A stretch of DNA of 5,221 nucleotides from Deltaproteobacteria bacterium (GCA_019309815.1 JAFDFO010000208.1:1-5221); one strand, 5' to 3'. Shown: positions 1 to 5,212, counted from the stretch's first letter. A program made the numbers and translations. Notes: generated from the letters alone by a model not told the origin.

Positions 1-1
1 A

Positions 2-529
2 CTCCTTGACCCTGTGAAGGACCCGGACACCGGCAAAACCGTCGGCGCTCACCACCATGTTGTGGGAATAGTTGAAATCACCGAGACGCACCCTGAATTT
101 GCCATTGGGACTGTAAAAAACTCGTTTTTGACCATCTTCATCGAAGATCTTCTGATGCCCTACGAGGAACGATCCGAAAGGATTCTCGTGCGAGAAAGCG
201 TGCCGGGCTTGAATGGTAAGATACTCACCGCTCAGCGGCGCAAGATCACCATGTACGCCAAGAACTTTGTTATCTTTATCGATAAGGGATTCGAAGACGG
301 CGTCCGGGTCGGCCAGCCCTACAGCGTCTACTATCAGGAAGAAGAGCGCATTGATCCCGATAAGAGGAAACGGGTTCTGCTCCCACCTGTCGATTATGCC
401 AGAATCCTTGTTCTCCGCACCGAGGAGACCGCGTCCACGGCTATTGTAACGTATTCTGAGAAAACCTTTCAACCGGGGGCCAAAATCCGCAGTTACGAAC
501 TCCCCATGCACGCTGACGCGGAGGAGTAA
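2..529 (+). CDS. C-terminal part of a probable LysM-type exported protein (5' end outside window)
   Basis: The frame is open from base 2 to the TAA at 527-529 (175 residues). A GTG at 14 is in frame, but the coding sense continues upstream of it (Leu-Leu-Asp-Pro-Val), so the true start is outside the window. The fragment opens with a DPxTGKxVGxxxxVVGIVEI segment. A second half follows with FVIFIDKGFEDGVRVGQPYSVYY. These two β-rich blocks resemble, from memory, the C-terminal half of deltaproteobacterial proteins whose N-terminus carries a LysM domain; no LysM is visible here because the N-terminus is missing. There is no membrane segment. The product would be periplasmic or wall-associated if the family call is right. 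The gene converges on the minus-strand TPR gene and is followed by a hairpin terminator at 602-630. The reading frame is certain; the family is moderately supported. Confidence 0.85.
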   Translation, partial: LLDPVKDPDTGKTVGAHHHVVGIVEITETHPEFAIGTVKNSFLTIFIEDLLMPYEERSERILVRESVPGLNGKILTAQRRKITMYAKNFVIFIDKGFEDGVRVGQPYSVYYQEEERIDPDKRKRVLLPPVDYARILVLRTEETASTAIVTYSEKTFQPGAKIRSYELPMHADAEE

Positions 530-601
530 CGAGGGGAAAAGCAACAAGAACGAATCACGAAAGCACGAAAAGAATAAGAAAGCACGAAATATGAAATGAC
601 A

Positions 602-639
602 AAAGGTCGCCTCAAGATGAGGCGACCTTTCGTGTTTTT
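602..639 (+). terminator. Rho-independent terminator of the first gene
   Basis: A perfect 12-bp stem (602-613 with 619-630) encloses a 5-nt AAGAT loop. It is followed by CGTG and a T-run at 635-639. It lies 73 bp after the stop at 529. The four bases between stem and T-run make the tail imperfect. The left arm begins with A residues, so weak termination from the minus strand is also possible. The right arm runs directly into the first plus-oriented TTTCGTG repeat (628-634). Confidence 0.75.
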
Positions 640-660
640 ACTTTAGTGTTCTTCTCTTAA

Positions 661-725
661 TTTGCGGCTTACGCCTTGGCACGAAGTGCCTCTTTTCAAG
701 CCGTCAGGCGCAACCCTGGCGCAAA
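661..725. repeat. Palindromic double copy of the GCGGCTGCGCC module
   Basis: A plus-oriented degenerate module (662-678, TTGCGGCTTACGCCTTG) stands next to a minus-oriented one (reverse complement of 687-713). The minus one matches the intact module except for one inserted base and a few substitutions. The pair can fold: GGCAC-GAA-GTGCC at 678-690, an outer stem CGGCTT (665-670)/AAGCCG (698-703), and terminal TTTGCG/CGCAAA (661-666/720-725). The segment interrupts the TTTCGTG array after an AATTT, where the equivalent site at 776 continues with CGTG. Confidence 0.6.
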
Positions 726-883
726 ACAGTGTGTGCCTTCGTTATAATCTTTCTTCCCTTTCGTGCTTTTCTCTTAATTTCGTGTCTTCGTGATAATCTG
801 TTGTTTTTCGTGTTTTCTTATTTCTTTCGTGCTTTCGTGATAATTCTCTTCTCTTTCGTGCTTTGTTACTTCTTTCGTGCGTT

Positions 884-905
884 GCGGCTGCGCCTTGAGA
901 AGAGG
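884..905 (+). repeat. GC-rich module splitting a TTTCGTG heptamer (copy 1)
   Basis: This 22-bp module starts GCGGCTGCGCC and ends AAGAGG. It sits between GTT (881-883) and CGTGATAAT (906-914), where the parallel sites at 786 and 833 have an uninterrupted heptamer. A small hairpin (CGCCT 891-895 with AGGCG 903-907) spans its right half. It has no T-run on either strand, so it is not called a terminator. Confidence 0.7.
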
Positions 906-928
906 CGTGATAATCTTTTCCCCTCGTC

Positions 929-1000
929 CTACTGTAGTTTACTGATTTCCGTCTTAGCCGCCACAGCCAGAGGGGAGTCAGGTGCCAGTTGCGCGGCTTT
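929..1000 (-). pseudogene. Orphaned 3' end of the TPR lipoprotein gene
   Basis: On the minus strand this stretch encodes KAAQLAPDSPLAVAAKTEI followed by SKLQ and TAG (929-931). That is the natural completion of the last TPR helix pair of the neighbouring gene. If one copy of the 70-bp duplication is removed, these codons join in frame after ...TAIAAFR and give a 254-residue protein from the ATG at 1763. As the window reads, they are out of frame and not translated with the gene. Loss of these 23 residues would destabilise only the last repeat, so the product may still work. Confidence 0.8.
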
Positions 1001-1140
1001 CCTGAAGGCGGCAATGGCCGTTTCCCTCTTACGCTTGAACACGTATACACGCCCAAGGTCGTAGAACCCACCTGAAGGCGGCAATGGCCGTTTCCCTCTT
1101 ACGCTTGAACACGTATACACGCCCAAGGTCGTAGAACCCA
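1001..1140. repeat. Perfect 70-bp tandem duplication (1001-1070 and 1071-1140)
   Basis: The two 70-base copies are identical and directly adjacent. Flanks diverge at once (CTTT before the first copy, AGGG after the second), and no extra microhomology is visible at the junction. The length is not a multiple of three, so it shifts the reading frame of the TPR gene that crosses it. The identity of the copies means either a very recent event or an assembly artefact. Confidence 0.97.
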
Positions 1141-1763
1141 AGGGCATAGTCCGGGGCCATCTCAACCGCGTTTTCGAGTGAAGCGGCGGCGGCGTCATAG
1201 TCTCCCATGGCCATGTAGGTAAGGGCCATTCCTCTGTAAGCTCTGAAAAAGCCGGGTTGTGCCGCAAGGGCCTGGTGGTATGCCTGGATGGAACGCACAT
1301 AGTCCTTCTTTCCACGGTAGGCCTCACCCACATTGTTCAGGGCAAAATGCGGCGTGGCGTAGAGCAATTGTTCAAGCGCCCGATCGAAACTCTCGATCGC
1401 CTTGTCCCACTCCTCGAGTCTCAAATGGACGATGCCCATGTTGTTCCATGCGCTTGCATAATCGGATTTAAGGGATACGGCCTTGTCGAAATGTATGAGG
1501 GCTGTATCCAGTTTTTCCTTTCCGATATAAGCGAGCCCGAGATCATTCTGTAGATACGGGTCCTTGTCGTTTATCTTTTCGGCCTTCAAGAATTCCCTGA
1601 GGGCGGCCGTATAGTTTCTTTCGCCAAGGTATCCTTCACCAAGATGCTTGGAGGCGTCGGCCAGTTCCTTGGGTGTCGTTTTGTTTTTGTCCTTGGTGGC
1701 GCATGACAATAGACAGACAGAAAAAAACAGGAAAAGCAATGAATGGAGTAGTCGCTTCAGCAT
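1029..1763 (-). CDS. TPR lipoprotein, type IV pilus biogenesis (PilF/PilW) type, frameshifted at its 3' end
   Basis: As read it encodes 244 residues. The ATG at 1763 is preferred over the in-frame GTG at 1781 because AAGGAGG (1769-1775) sits 5 nt before it. The first 20 residues form a lipoprotein signal (K3 R4, Leu/Phe-rich core, LLS-C lipobox with Cys21), which predicts attachment to the outer or inner membrane. About six TPR units follow, near residues 34-67, 68-101, 102-135, 138-171, 172-205 and 206 onward, with typical motifs such as NNMGIVHLRLEEWDKAIESF. The YATPHFALNNVGEAY stretch recalls PilF-type pilotins, which help outer-membrane secretin assembly (family knowledge). The last 13 residues (WVLRPWACIRVQA) are a frameshift tail caused by the 70-bp duplication; the original end lies at 929. 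It lies in the same direction as the LysM and prepilin genes. The TPR lipoprotein call is firm; the pilus role is inferred. Confidence 0.85.
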   Translation of the reverse strand: MLKRLLHSLLFLFFSVCLLSCATKDKNKTTPKELADASKHLGEGYLGERNYTAALREFLKAEKINDKDPYLQNDLGLAYIGKEKLDTALIHFDKAVSLKSDYASAWNNMGIVHLRLEEWDKAIESFDRALEQLLYATPHFALNNVGEAYRGKKDYVRSIQAYHQALAAQPGFFRAYRGMALTYMAMGDYDAAAASLENAVEMAPDYALGFYDLGRVYVFKRKRETAIAAFRWVLRPWACIRVQA

Positions 1764-1768
1764 CAATA

Positions 1769-1775
1769 CCTCCTT
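1769..1775 (-). promoter_or_regulatory. Shine-Dalgarno site of the TPR gene
   Basis: AAGGAGG on the minus strand lies 5 nt before the ATG at 1763. It lies inside the longer GTG-started frame from 1781, which argues that the GTG is not the real start. Confidence 0.85.
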
Positions 1776-1780
1776 AAACA

Positions 1781-1805
1781 CGTTGTCCGTTGTCCGTTGT
1801 CCGTT
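1781..1805. repeat. Heptamer tandem repeat (CGTTGTC)x3.5
   Basis: Three perfect CGTTGTC units (1781-1787, 1788-1794, 1795-1801) are followed by a partial CGTT. On the minus strand this is a run of GACAACG units, whose near end lies 17 nt before the TPR gene's ATG and 5 nt before its Shine-Dalgarno site. It therefore probably falls in the 5' leader or promoter region, where copy-number change could alter expression. Confidence 0.85.
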
Positions 1806-1882
1806 AAAGAGACATATTCGTGTCGTATCTCAGAAATTATTTGCAAAAGTCAAAGCAAACATGATCTCCCGCTTGGGTCTCA

Positions 1883-2034
1883 AAATCCGAAATCCGAATA
1901 TCGAAATCCGAAACAATTCCAAATGACCAAAATTCAAATGACCGAAACATAAATACAAGAACACAGGTCTTGATCGTTTTTGTCATTGAAACATTTGAAT
2001 TTCGAGTTTGTTTCGATATTCGGATTTCGGATTT
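1883..2034. repeat. 152-bp inverted-repeat element
   Basis: A perfect 24-bp inverted repeat (1883-1906 with 2011-2034) is built from ATCCGAA/TTCGGAT units. An inner 11-bp pair (1930-1940 with 1992-2002, AAATTCAAATG/CATTTGAATTT) supports a long imperfect hairpin. The left half also holds two direct CAAATGACC copies (1920 and 1935). The gap 1782-2117 between the LysM and TPR genes has no credible gene and is largely this element. Its translations are low-complexity (IRNPNIEIRN-like), as in dispersed non-coding repeats. No transposase or target-site duplication was seen. Confidence 0.8.
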
Positions 2035-2117
2035 CGAATTTGTAATGTCATCCTTGTGGATCCTATGCGATTCTGCAGATTATCCGAATTATCTGCGAGA
2101 CGCAACGCTGGTTTCTC

Positions 2118-3860
2118 TCAACGTTGTTTTATCTTGACCACAGTGATCCCCTTTTCCCTCAGGAACTCGCATATCTTCACGGGAAGCGGTGCCAGCGTCA
2201 GCAAAGTACTTCCCTGCGGGGCAGGGGATGCGAGAAGACCCGGAATCTCTACGGAGGTCGTCTTGAACACGTCCCGATCAGCCCCAAACAGAACAGGATC
2301 CTTGGTCCACGACACGCGGATTGTCTGCATGATATTCCGGGCAATGTCCATGGCTTTGTCTTCGGGCTTGATAGTGATGACCTTCAGCCCGCTCTTTTCG
2401 ATAGCTCCTTTTGCATCGCCGAAAAGGGTACCAAAGTCCACCACTAGGTCCAGGCCGTCCTCACCGTGCATCAAGTTAGCGACCGTCTGGATCTGGAAGC
2501 CGGCATATTGAAAAGAGAGTGGGACCTGCCGGTCGTAGGAATACCCGAGGCCCTTTACGAGGTTCTCCACGTAGTTTTCGTGATTTGAGGCTGCTATGGC
2601 GAACACCGGAAGCCCGGCTGAGTCGCCTGTTTTTTTCTCCACAGCCATGTCTTCATCAACCCCCTCGGGCAGCAGATCAGAAATATAGATATTCTTCCCG
2701 GCCAGATAACTCTTGAGTGGAACCGATGTCTTTTCCTCGGGATTCGTAATCAGGGTGATACAGTCATATCCCCGCAGGTTGAGTTCATCTCCTTTTCGAT
2801 CCAGAATCCAATCCCCCCTGAGGGTCACGTGAATACCGTCACCGGACATCGGAACCTCTACGGTCCGTTGTACCTCTTCCCCGTGAATGATCCGAAACAC
2901 CTTGTCCAGCAAGGTTTGCCTTGTTTCCCAGGGTTCTGTCCGGACAATCGTCAGGGGTTTCCAGAAGGCGCGAATCGCCTTTTGTGCATCTTCCGACAGC
3001 CCCTTCCCGGTATCCAGAAGAATGCGTCGGCCCCCTTCCAACTCGATCACCGGAAAGGTCTCAAGGTCCAGCTTGAAATCCTTCTTGCCCTCTACGGGAA
3101 AGAAGTAGTAGCCGGATTGGATCACCCTGCCCCCTAGTTGCCCCACCCACCCGGATATCCCTGACCGGGGCTCCCTGTCTCCGGGACGTTCGAACGGCCG
3201 ATCAACAGCCGGGGCTGTTCCCGGGTCTTTTGATCCCAGGCTTGAGTCAGAAGTGCGAACAGGCCCGGTCCTTCTGGAGGGTCGTCCCTCAGAATCGATG
3301 TCCGGGATGCGAATCTTCTGGCCAGGATGTATCCGATTCAGGTTCTCGATGCCCGGGTTGAGTTCCCTTACAGCCTGCAAATACTCCTCCGGGATTTCGT
3401 CCTCACGAAAACCATGGCGTTCCGCCGCAATCTTCGCCACATAATCACCCGGCTGGATCGTGTATGTATAGTGAAGCATGTCGGGCAGGAAGGGAATCGT
3501 ATGCAGACGCTCATCTTCACCGACTGTTCCTTCTTCCGGATCCATCCGTTTTAGCGGAATCAGGATCTGCTGACCGGGGTAGATCTTATTGACATTACTG
3601 ACGTGCGGATTGAGCCTCCTCAGGAGGGCGGTGTACCAGGCAAGGTCCCATTCGATAAGACACCCCCTCCGCCGCAACAGCTCCCAGACGAAATCACCTT
3701 TCTGAACCGTGTAGGGGTCACACAGAATGTCCCAATGCTTGTATCTCTTGACCACATAGGTCTTGTACGGCGTGGCTGCCAGAACAGAACAGCACCATAG
3801 CACGGACAGGATGATGAAGAGGAATATGCCCTTCGCGGCTGCTTGACTTTGTGCTCTCAC
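2118..3860 (-). CDS. Exported protein with two LysM domains
   Basis: A 580-residue protein from the GTG at 3860. That start gives a clean signal peptide: R2 and K10, hydrophobic core 11-27, probable cleavage after VLA at 28. LysM 1 spans about 50-102 (YTVQKGDFVWELLRRRG to LNPHVSNVNKIYPGQQILIP); LysM 2 spans about 133-186 (YTIQPGDYVAKIA to LNPGIENLNRIHPGQKIRIP). LysM domains bind peptidoglycan glycan chains. A Pro/Arg/Ser-rich linker (about 187-235) leads to a roughly 340-residue C-terminal region that I do not recognise and that shows no transmembrane segment. Its position next to a prepilin and a TPR lipoprotein suggests a wall-anchoring or envelope-assembly role (inference). The frame stays open to an ATG at 3959, but the extra 33 residues are basic, repeat-derived and would bury the signal peptide. 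Neither start has a convincing ribosome site. Confidence 0.85.
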   Translation of the reverse strand: MRAQSQAAAKGIFLFIILSVLWCCSVLAATPYKTYVVKRYKHWDILCDPYTVQKGDFVWELLRRRGCLIEWDLAWYTALLRRLNPHVSNVNKIYPGQQILIPLKRMDPEEGTVGEDERLHTIPFLPDMLHYTYTIQPGDYVAKIAAERHGFREDEIPEEYLQAVRELNPGIENLNRIHPGQKIRIPDIDSEGRPSRRTGPVRTSDSSLGSKDPGTAPAVDRPFERPGDREPRSGISGWVGQLGGRVIQSGYYFFPVEGKKDFKLDLETFPVIELEGGRRILLDTGKGLSEDAQKAIRAFWKPLTIVRTEPWETRQTLLDKVFRIIHGEEVQRTVEVPMSGDGIHVTLRGDWILDRKGDELNLRGYDCITLITNPEEKTSVPLKSYLAGKNIYISDLLPEGVDEDMAVEKKTGDSAGLPVFAIAASNHENYVENLVKGLGYSYDRQVPLSFQYAGFQIQTVANLMHGEDGLDLVVDFGTLFGDAKGAIEKSGLKVITIKPEDKAMDIARNIMQTIRVSWTKDPVLFGADRDVFKTTSVEIPGLLASPAPQGSTLLTLAPLPVKICEFLREKGITVVKIKQR

Positions 3861-3908
3861 TCTTTCGTGCTTTCCTACTTTCGTGTTTTTCTTCTTCTTT
3901 CGTGCTTT

Positions 3909-3930
3909 GCGGCTGCGCCTTGAGAAGAGG
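3909..3930 (+). repeat. GC-rich module splitting a TTTCGTG heptamer (copy 2)
   Basis: All 22 bp are identical to 884-905. It is flanked by TTT (3906-3908) and CGTG (3931-3934), so removing it restores an intact heptamer. It is the first of two near-tandem copies 30 bp apart. Read on the minus strand, both copies encode FSRRSRK in the longer LysM frame. Confidence 0.75.
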
Positions 3931-3938
3931 CGTGTTTT

Positions 3939-3956
3939 GCGGCTGCGCCTTGAGAA
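3939..3956 (+). repeat. GC-rich module (copy 3)
   Basis: The first 18 bases match copies 1 and 2 exactly; the sequence then diverges (CATTACGGG) before the next TTTCG at 3967. It is preceded by TTTT, as expected for the TTT-side flank. The ATG at 3957-3959 on the minus strand begins just past its matching part. Confidence 0.7.
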
Positions 3957-4013
3957 CATTACGGGCTTTCGTATTTTCTTACTTTCGTGCTTTCTTTTTT
4001 ACTTTCGTGCGTT

Positions 4014-4036
4014 GCGGCTGCGCCTTGAGAACAGCA
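4014..4036 (+). repeat. GC-rich module splitting a TTTCGTG heptamer (copy 4)
   Basis: The first 18 bases are identical to the other copies, with the variant end ACAGCA. It is flanked by GTT (4011-4013) and CGTGATAAG (4037-4045). This is the same context as copy 1 and lies 8 bp after the intact heptamer at 4003. Confidence 0.7.
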
Positions 4037-4068
4037 CGTGATAAGTTTTTGTTTTCTTCTAGGACGGA

Positions 4069-5196
4069 CTATTTACCCTGCAAATAGGAGTATGGGCCCC
4101 TTGTGCTTTCGTGGCCAAGGCTGTCATGGGCTATGATGTAATAGGTCACCGCTGTATCATTCATCTTCGCAAGATCGCTGCAGTACGTTTCCCCGTCATA
4201 GACGGACATTGCCACACTCCCGTGTTTATCACTCAACAAGGTGACGCTCTCTACCCCGGAAGGATCGGTGACAGCCGCACATATGCTGACTGTGACACCG
4301 TTTGGTACGGGTGAGTCAAAGGGGATCTGACTGGTCTCTGAAATCAAAGGCCCTTCCGTATCTACATCCTCTGAAGTGGTTGTTTCTTCAGGCGTGGCTT
4401 TTGGCGTTGTCGCTTCGATGGCTGTCGATGGCGTCGTTGTCACTATCGTAATTTTCGCCCTGCTCTTCGTCGCTTTGGTCGTTATCAAAGGCTTTGGTTT
4501 CGCCTTGCTTGTTGTTGCTTCGGTCGTTTTCAAGGGCTTTGTCGTAGCTTCGATCGTTTTCGCTTTGGTGGCTGTCGGTAGCTCTGTTGTGGATGTGGTC
4601 GGCACATTGGCAAGGACCAGATTATGCATGAGCATATCGTGCGACACCGTCTTTGTCCGGTAACCCTTGTCCAGCGCATACTCAGGGTCGGGTTCCGCAG
4701 TCCTGGCCTTCAATCGGATGTTGATCCGCGACACCCTCTTCCTCGTCACACCATCCAGCGGGGTTGCTCCCAGTCTGTGGCCATTGCGGTCTGAGTATTT
4801 GAATTCAAGTCCGCCCCGTGGGATATCCACAGCTACAGGCTGTCCGTTTCTTGTCAATTGGAGCTGTTTGGTGTCCAGGGCATAGGTGACGTCTTCCTCC
4901 GCATCTGACACGTCGCCGTCCCCATTAAGGTCCATGGTGAATCGAATCGTGTCGGAATCCGCCATAACCAGACCGGCCGCTGCTGTCCGGGTAGGGTCCC
5001 TGCCCGCCATGGGCAGTTCTCGGGCCATCTTCTGCATCCCCGCTCGCAGATTTTCCTGCATCTGAGCGACTTGACTCTCCCTGTCGTAGCTTTGTCTCTC
5101 AAAATAAACGAACGTGCCGAATATGATACCGAGGACAAGCAGAGCGGCACCAATAGCTACCAAGAGTTCAACAAGCACAAATCCCCTTCCAGACAT
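4069..5196 (-). CDS. pilW: PilW-like type IV prepilin with Thr-rich linker and Ig-like C-terminal domain
   Basis: A 375-residue class III signal protein. A very short leader (MSGRG) ends at the prepilin peptidase site G5/F6, followed by FVLVELLVAI with the conserved Glu at mature position 5 (residue 10) and a hydrophobic helix to about residue 31. SQVAQMQENLRAGMQKMAREL then MAG (42-65) is PilW-like. Residues 89-100 (DLNGDGDVSDAE) form an EF-hand-type loop with acidic or oxygen ligands at positions 1, 3, 5, 7, 9 and 12. Residues 200-275 are a low-complexity linker with 27 Thr of 76 residues plus many Lys/Ala/Pro, and three EATT repeats. Residues 282-372 look like an Ig-like β-domain (VTDPSGVESVTLL, VTYYIIAHDSLG), with Cys306 and Cys339 possibly paired. 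AAGGAG lies 10 nt before the ATG. Minor pilins prime or cap the pilus; the added domain is unusual. Confidence 0.9.
   Translation of the reverse strand: MSGRGFVLVELLVAIGAALLVLGIIFGTFVYFERQSYDRESQVAQMQENLRAGMQKMARELPMAGRDPTRTAAAGLVMADSDTIRFTMDLNGDGDVSDAEEDVTYALDTKQLQLTRNGQPVAVDIPRGGLEFKYSDRNGHRLGATPLDGVTRKRVSRINIRLKARTAEPDPEYALDKGYRTKTVSHDMLMHNLVLANVPTTSTTELPTATKAKTIEATTKPLKTTEATTSKAKPKPLITTKATKSRAKITIVTTTPSTAIEATTPKATPEETTTSEDVDTEGPLISETSQIPFDSPVPNGVTVSICAAVTDPSGVESVTLLSDKHGSVAMSVYDGETYCSDLAKMNDTAVTYYIIAHDSLGHESTRGPYSYLQGK
4372..4599 (-). repeat. Internally repetitive Thr-rich coding segment in the prepilin gene
   Basis: It encodes residues 200-275. On the plus strand, near-repeats of the type GCTTCGGTCGTTTTC appear at 4472, 4517 and 4547, spaced 45 and 30 bp (15 and 10 codons), so expansion or contraction would keep the frame. 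The encoded units are KTxEATT-like. It probably forms an extended spacer; O-glycosylation is possible but unproven. Confidence 0.7.
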
Positions 5197-5206
5197 CTCT
5201 GGCCGT

Positions 5207-5212
5207 CTCCTT
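5207..5212 (-). promoter_or_regulatory. Shine-Dalgarno site of the prepilin gene
   Basis: AAGGAG on the minus strand lies 10 nt before the ATG at 5196. A TAA overlaps it (5211-5213 on the minus strand) and could be the stop of an upstream gene beyond the window edge, which would suggest an operon. The visible upstream sequence is too short to confirm that. Confidence 0.6.

Larger units (their letters stand above)
552..915. repeat. TTTCGTG heptamer array, block A, between convergent genes
   Basis: The 399-bp gap 530-928 holds no credible gene; it is filled by this array and the terminator. On the minus strand the heptamer occurs at 556, 564 and 583 (as CACGAAA). On the plus strand it occurs at 628, 759, 778, 786 (CTTCGTG), 806, 825, 833, 854 and 873. 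Starts from 759 are spaced 19, 8, 20, 19, 8, 21, 19, giving a higher-order unit of 47-48 bp. Doublets are often followed by GATAAT (CGTGATAAT at 789, 836, 906). Orientation flips across the terminator: the reverse complement of 552-589 closely matches 806-845. Open frames here translate to low-complexity peptides and are not taken as genes. Confidence 0.85.
3861..4058. repeat. TTTCGTG heptamer array, block B, upstream of the LysM gene
   Basis: Heptamers start at 3863, 3879, 3898, 3967 (TTTCGTA), 3983 and 4003 in the same orientation as most of block A. The 8-bp doublet spacing recurs at 3898/3906 and 4003/4011, but there the second heptamer is split by a GC-rich module. The block fills the gap between the prepilin stop (4069) and the LysM gene. 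It overlaps that gene's possible extended start (3959). No independent gene is seen in it. Confidence 0.85.

Noticed and set aside
541..915. CRISPR array
   Set aside because: The repeats are only 7 bp, are degenerate, change orientation and have spacers that are themselves repeated, with no cas genes.
729..1071. Overlapping open frames of about 110 codons on both strands over the repeat array
   Set aside because: Their translations are low-complexity products of the TTTCGTG repeats (RAFVI-, KHER-type) and have no ribosome site; the right part also overlaps the TPR coding strand.
929..1333. 134-codon minus-strand frame as an independent gene
   Set aside because: Its first part is an out-of-frame reading of the TPR gene; only its end is real, as the orphaned 3' part of that gene split by the duplication.
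1848..1853. TTGACT as a -35 box for the TPR gene
   Set aside because: No acceptable -10 hexamer lies 16-18 bp downstream on the minus strand.
2075..2096. Imperfect palindrome GCAGAT...ATCTGC as terminator of the LysM gene
   Set aside because: The stem has an internal mismatch and no T-run follows on the minus strand.
2008..2511. 167-codon plus-strand frame opposite the LysM gene
   Set aside because: It starts in the inverted-repeat element and runs antisense to a well-supported LysM coding region, with no recognisable domain.
4107..4113. TTTCGTG inside the 3' end of the prepilin gene as an array member
   Set aside because: It encodes part of GHESTRGPYSY, which fits the Ig-like domain, and stands alone without the doublet spacing, so it is probably coincidence.
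4376..4663. Plus-strand hydrophobic Val-rich frame that could be read as a membrane protein
   Set aside because: It is the antisense of the Thr/Lys/Ala-rich linker of the prepilin; Thr and Ala codons read backwards give Val/Ser/Gly-rich peptides.
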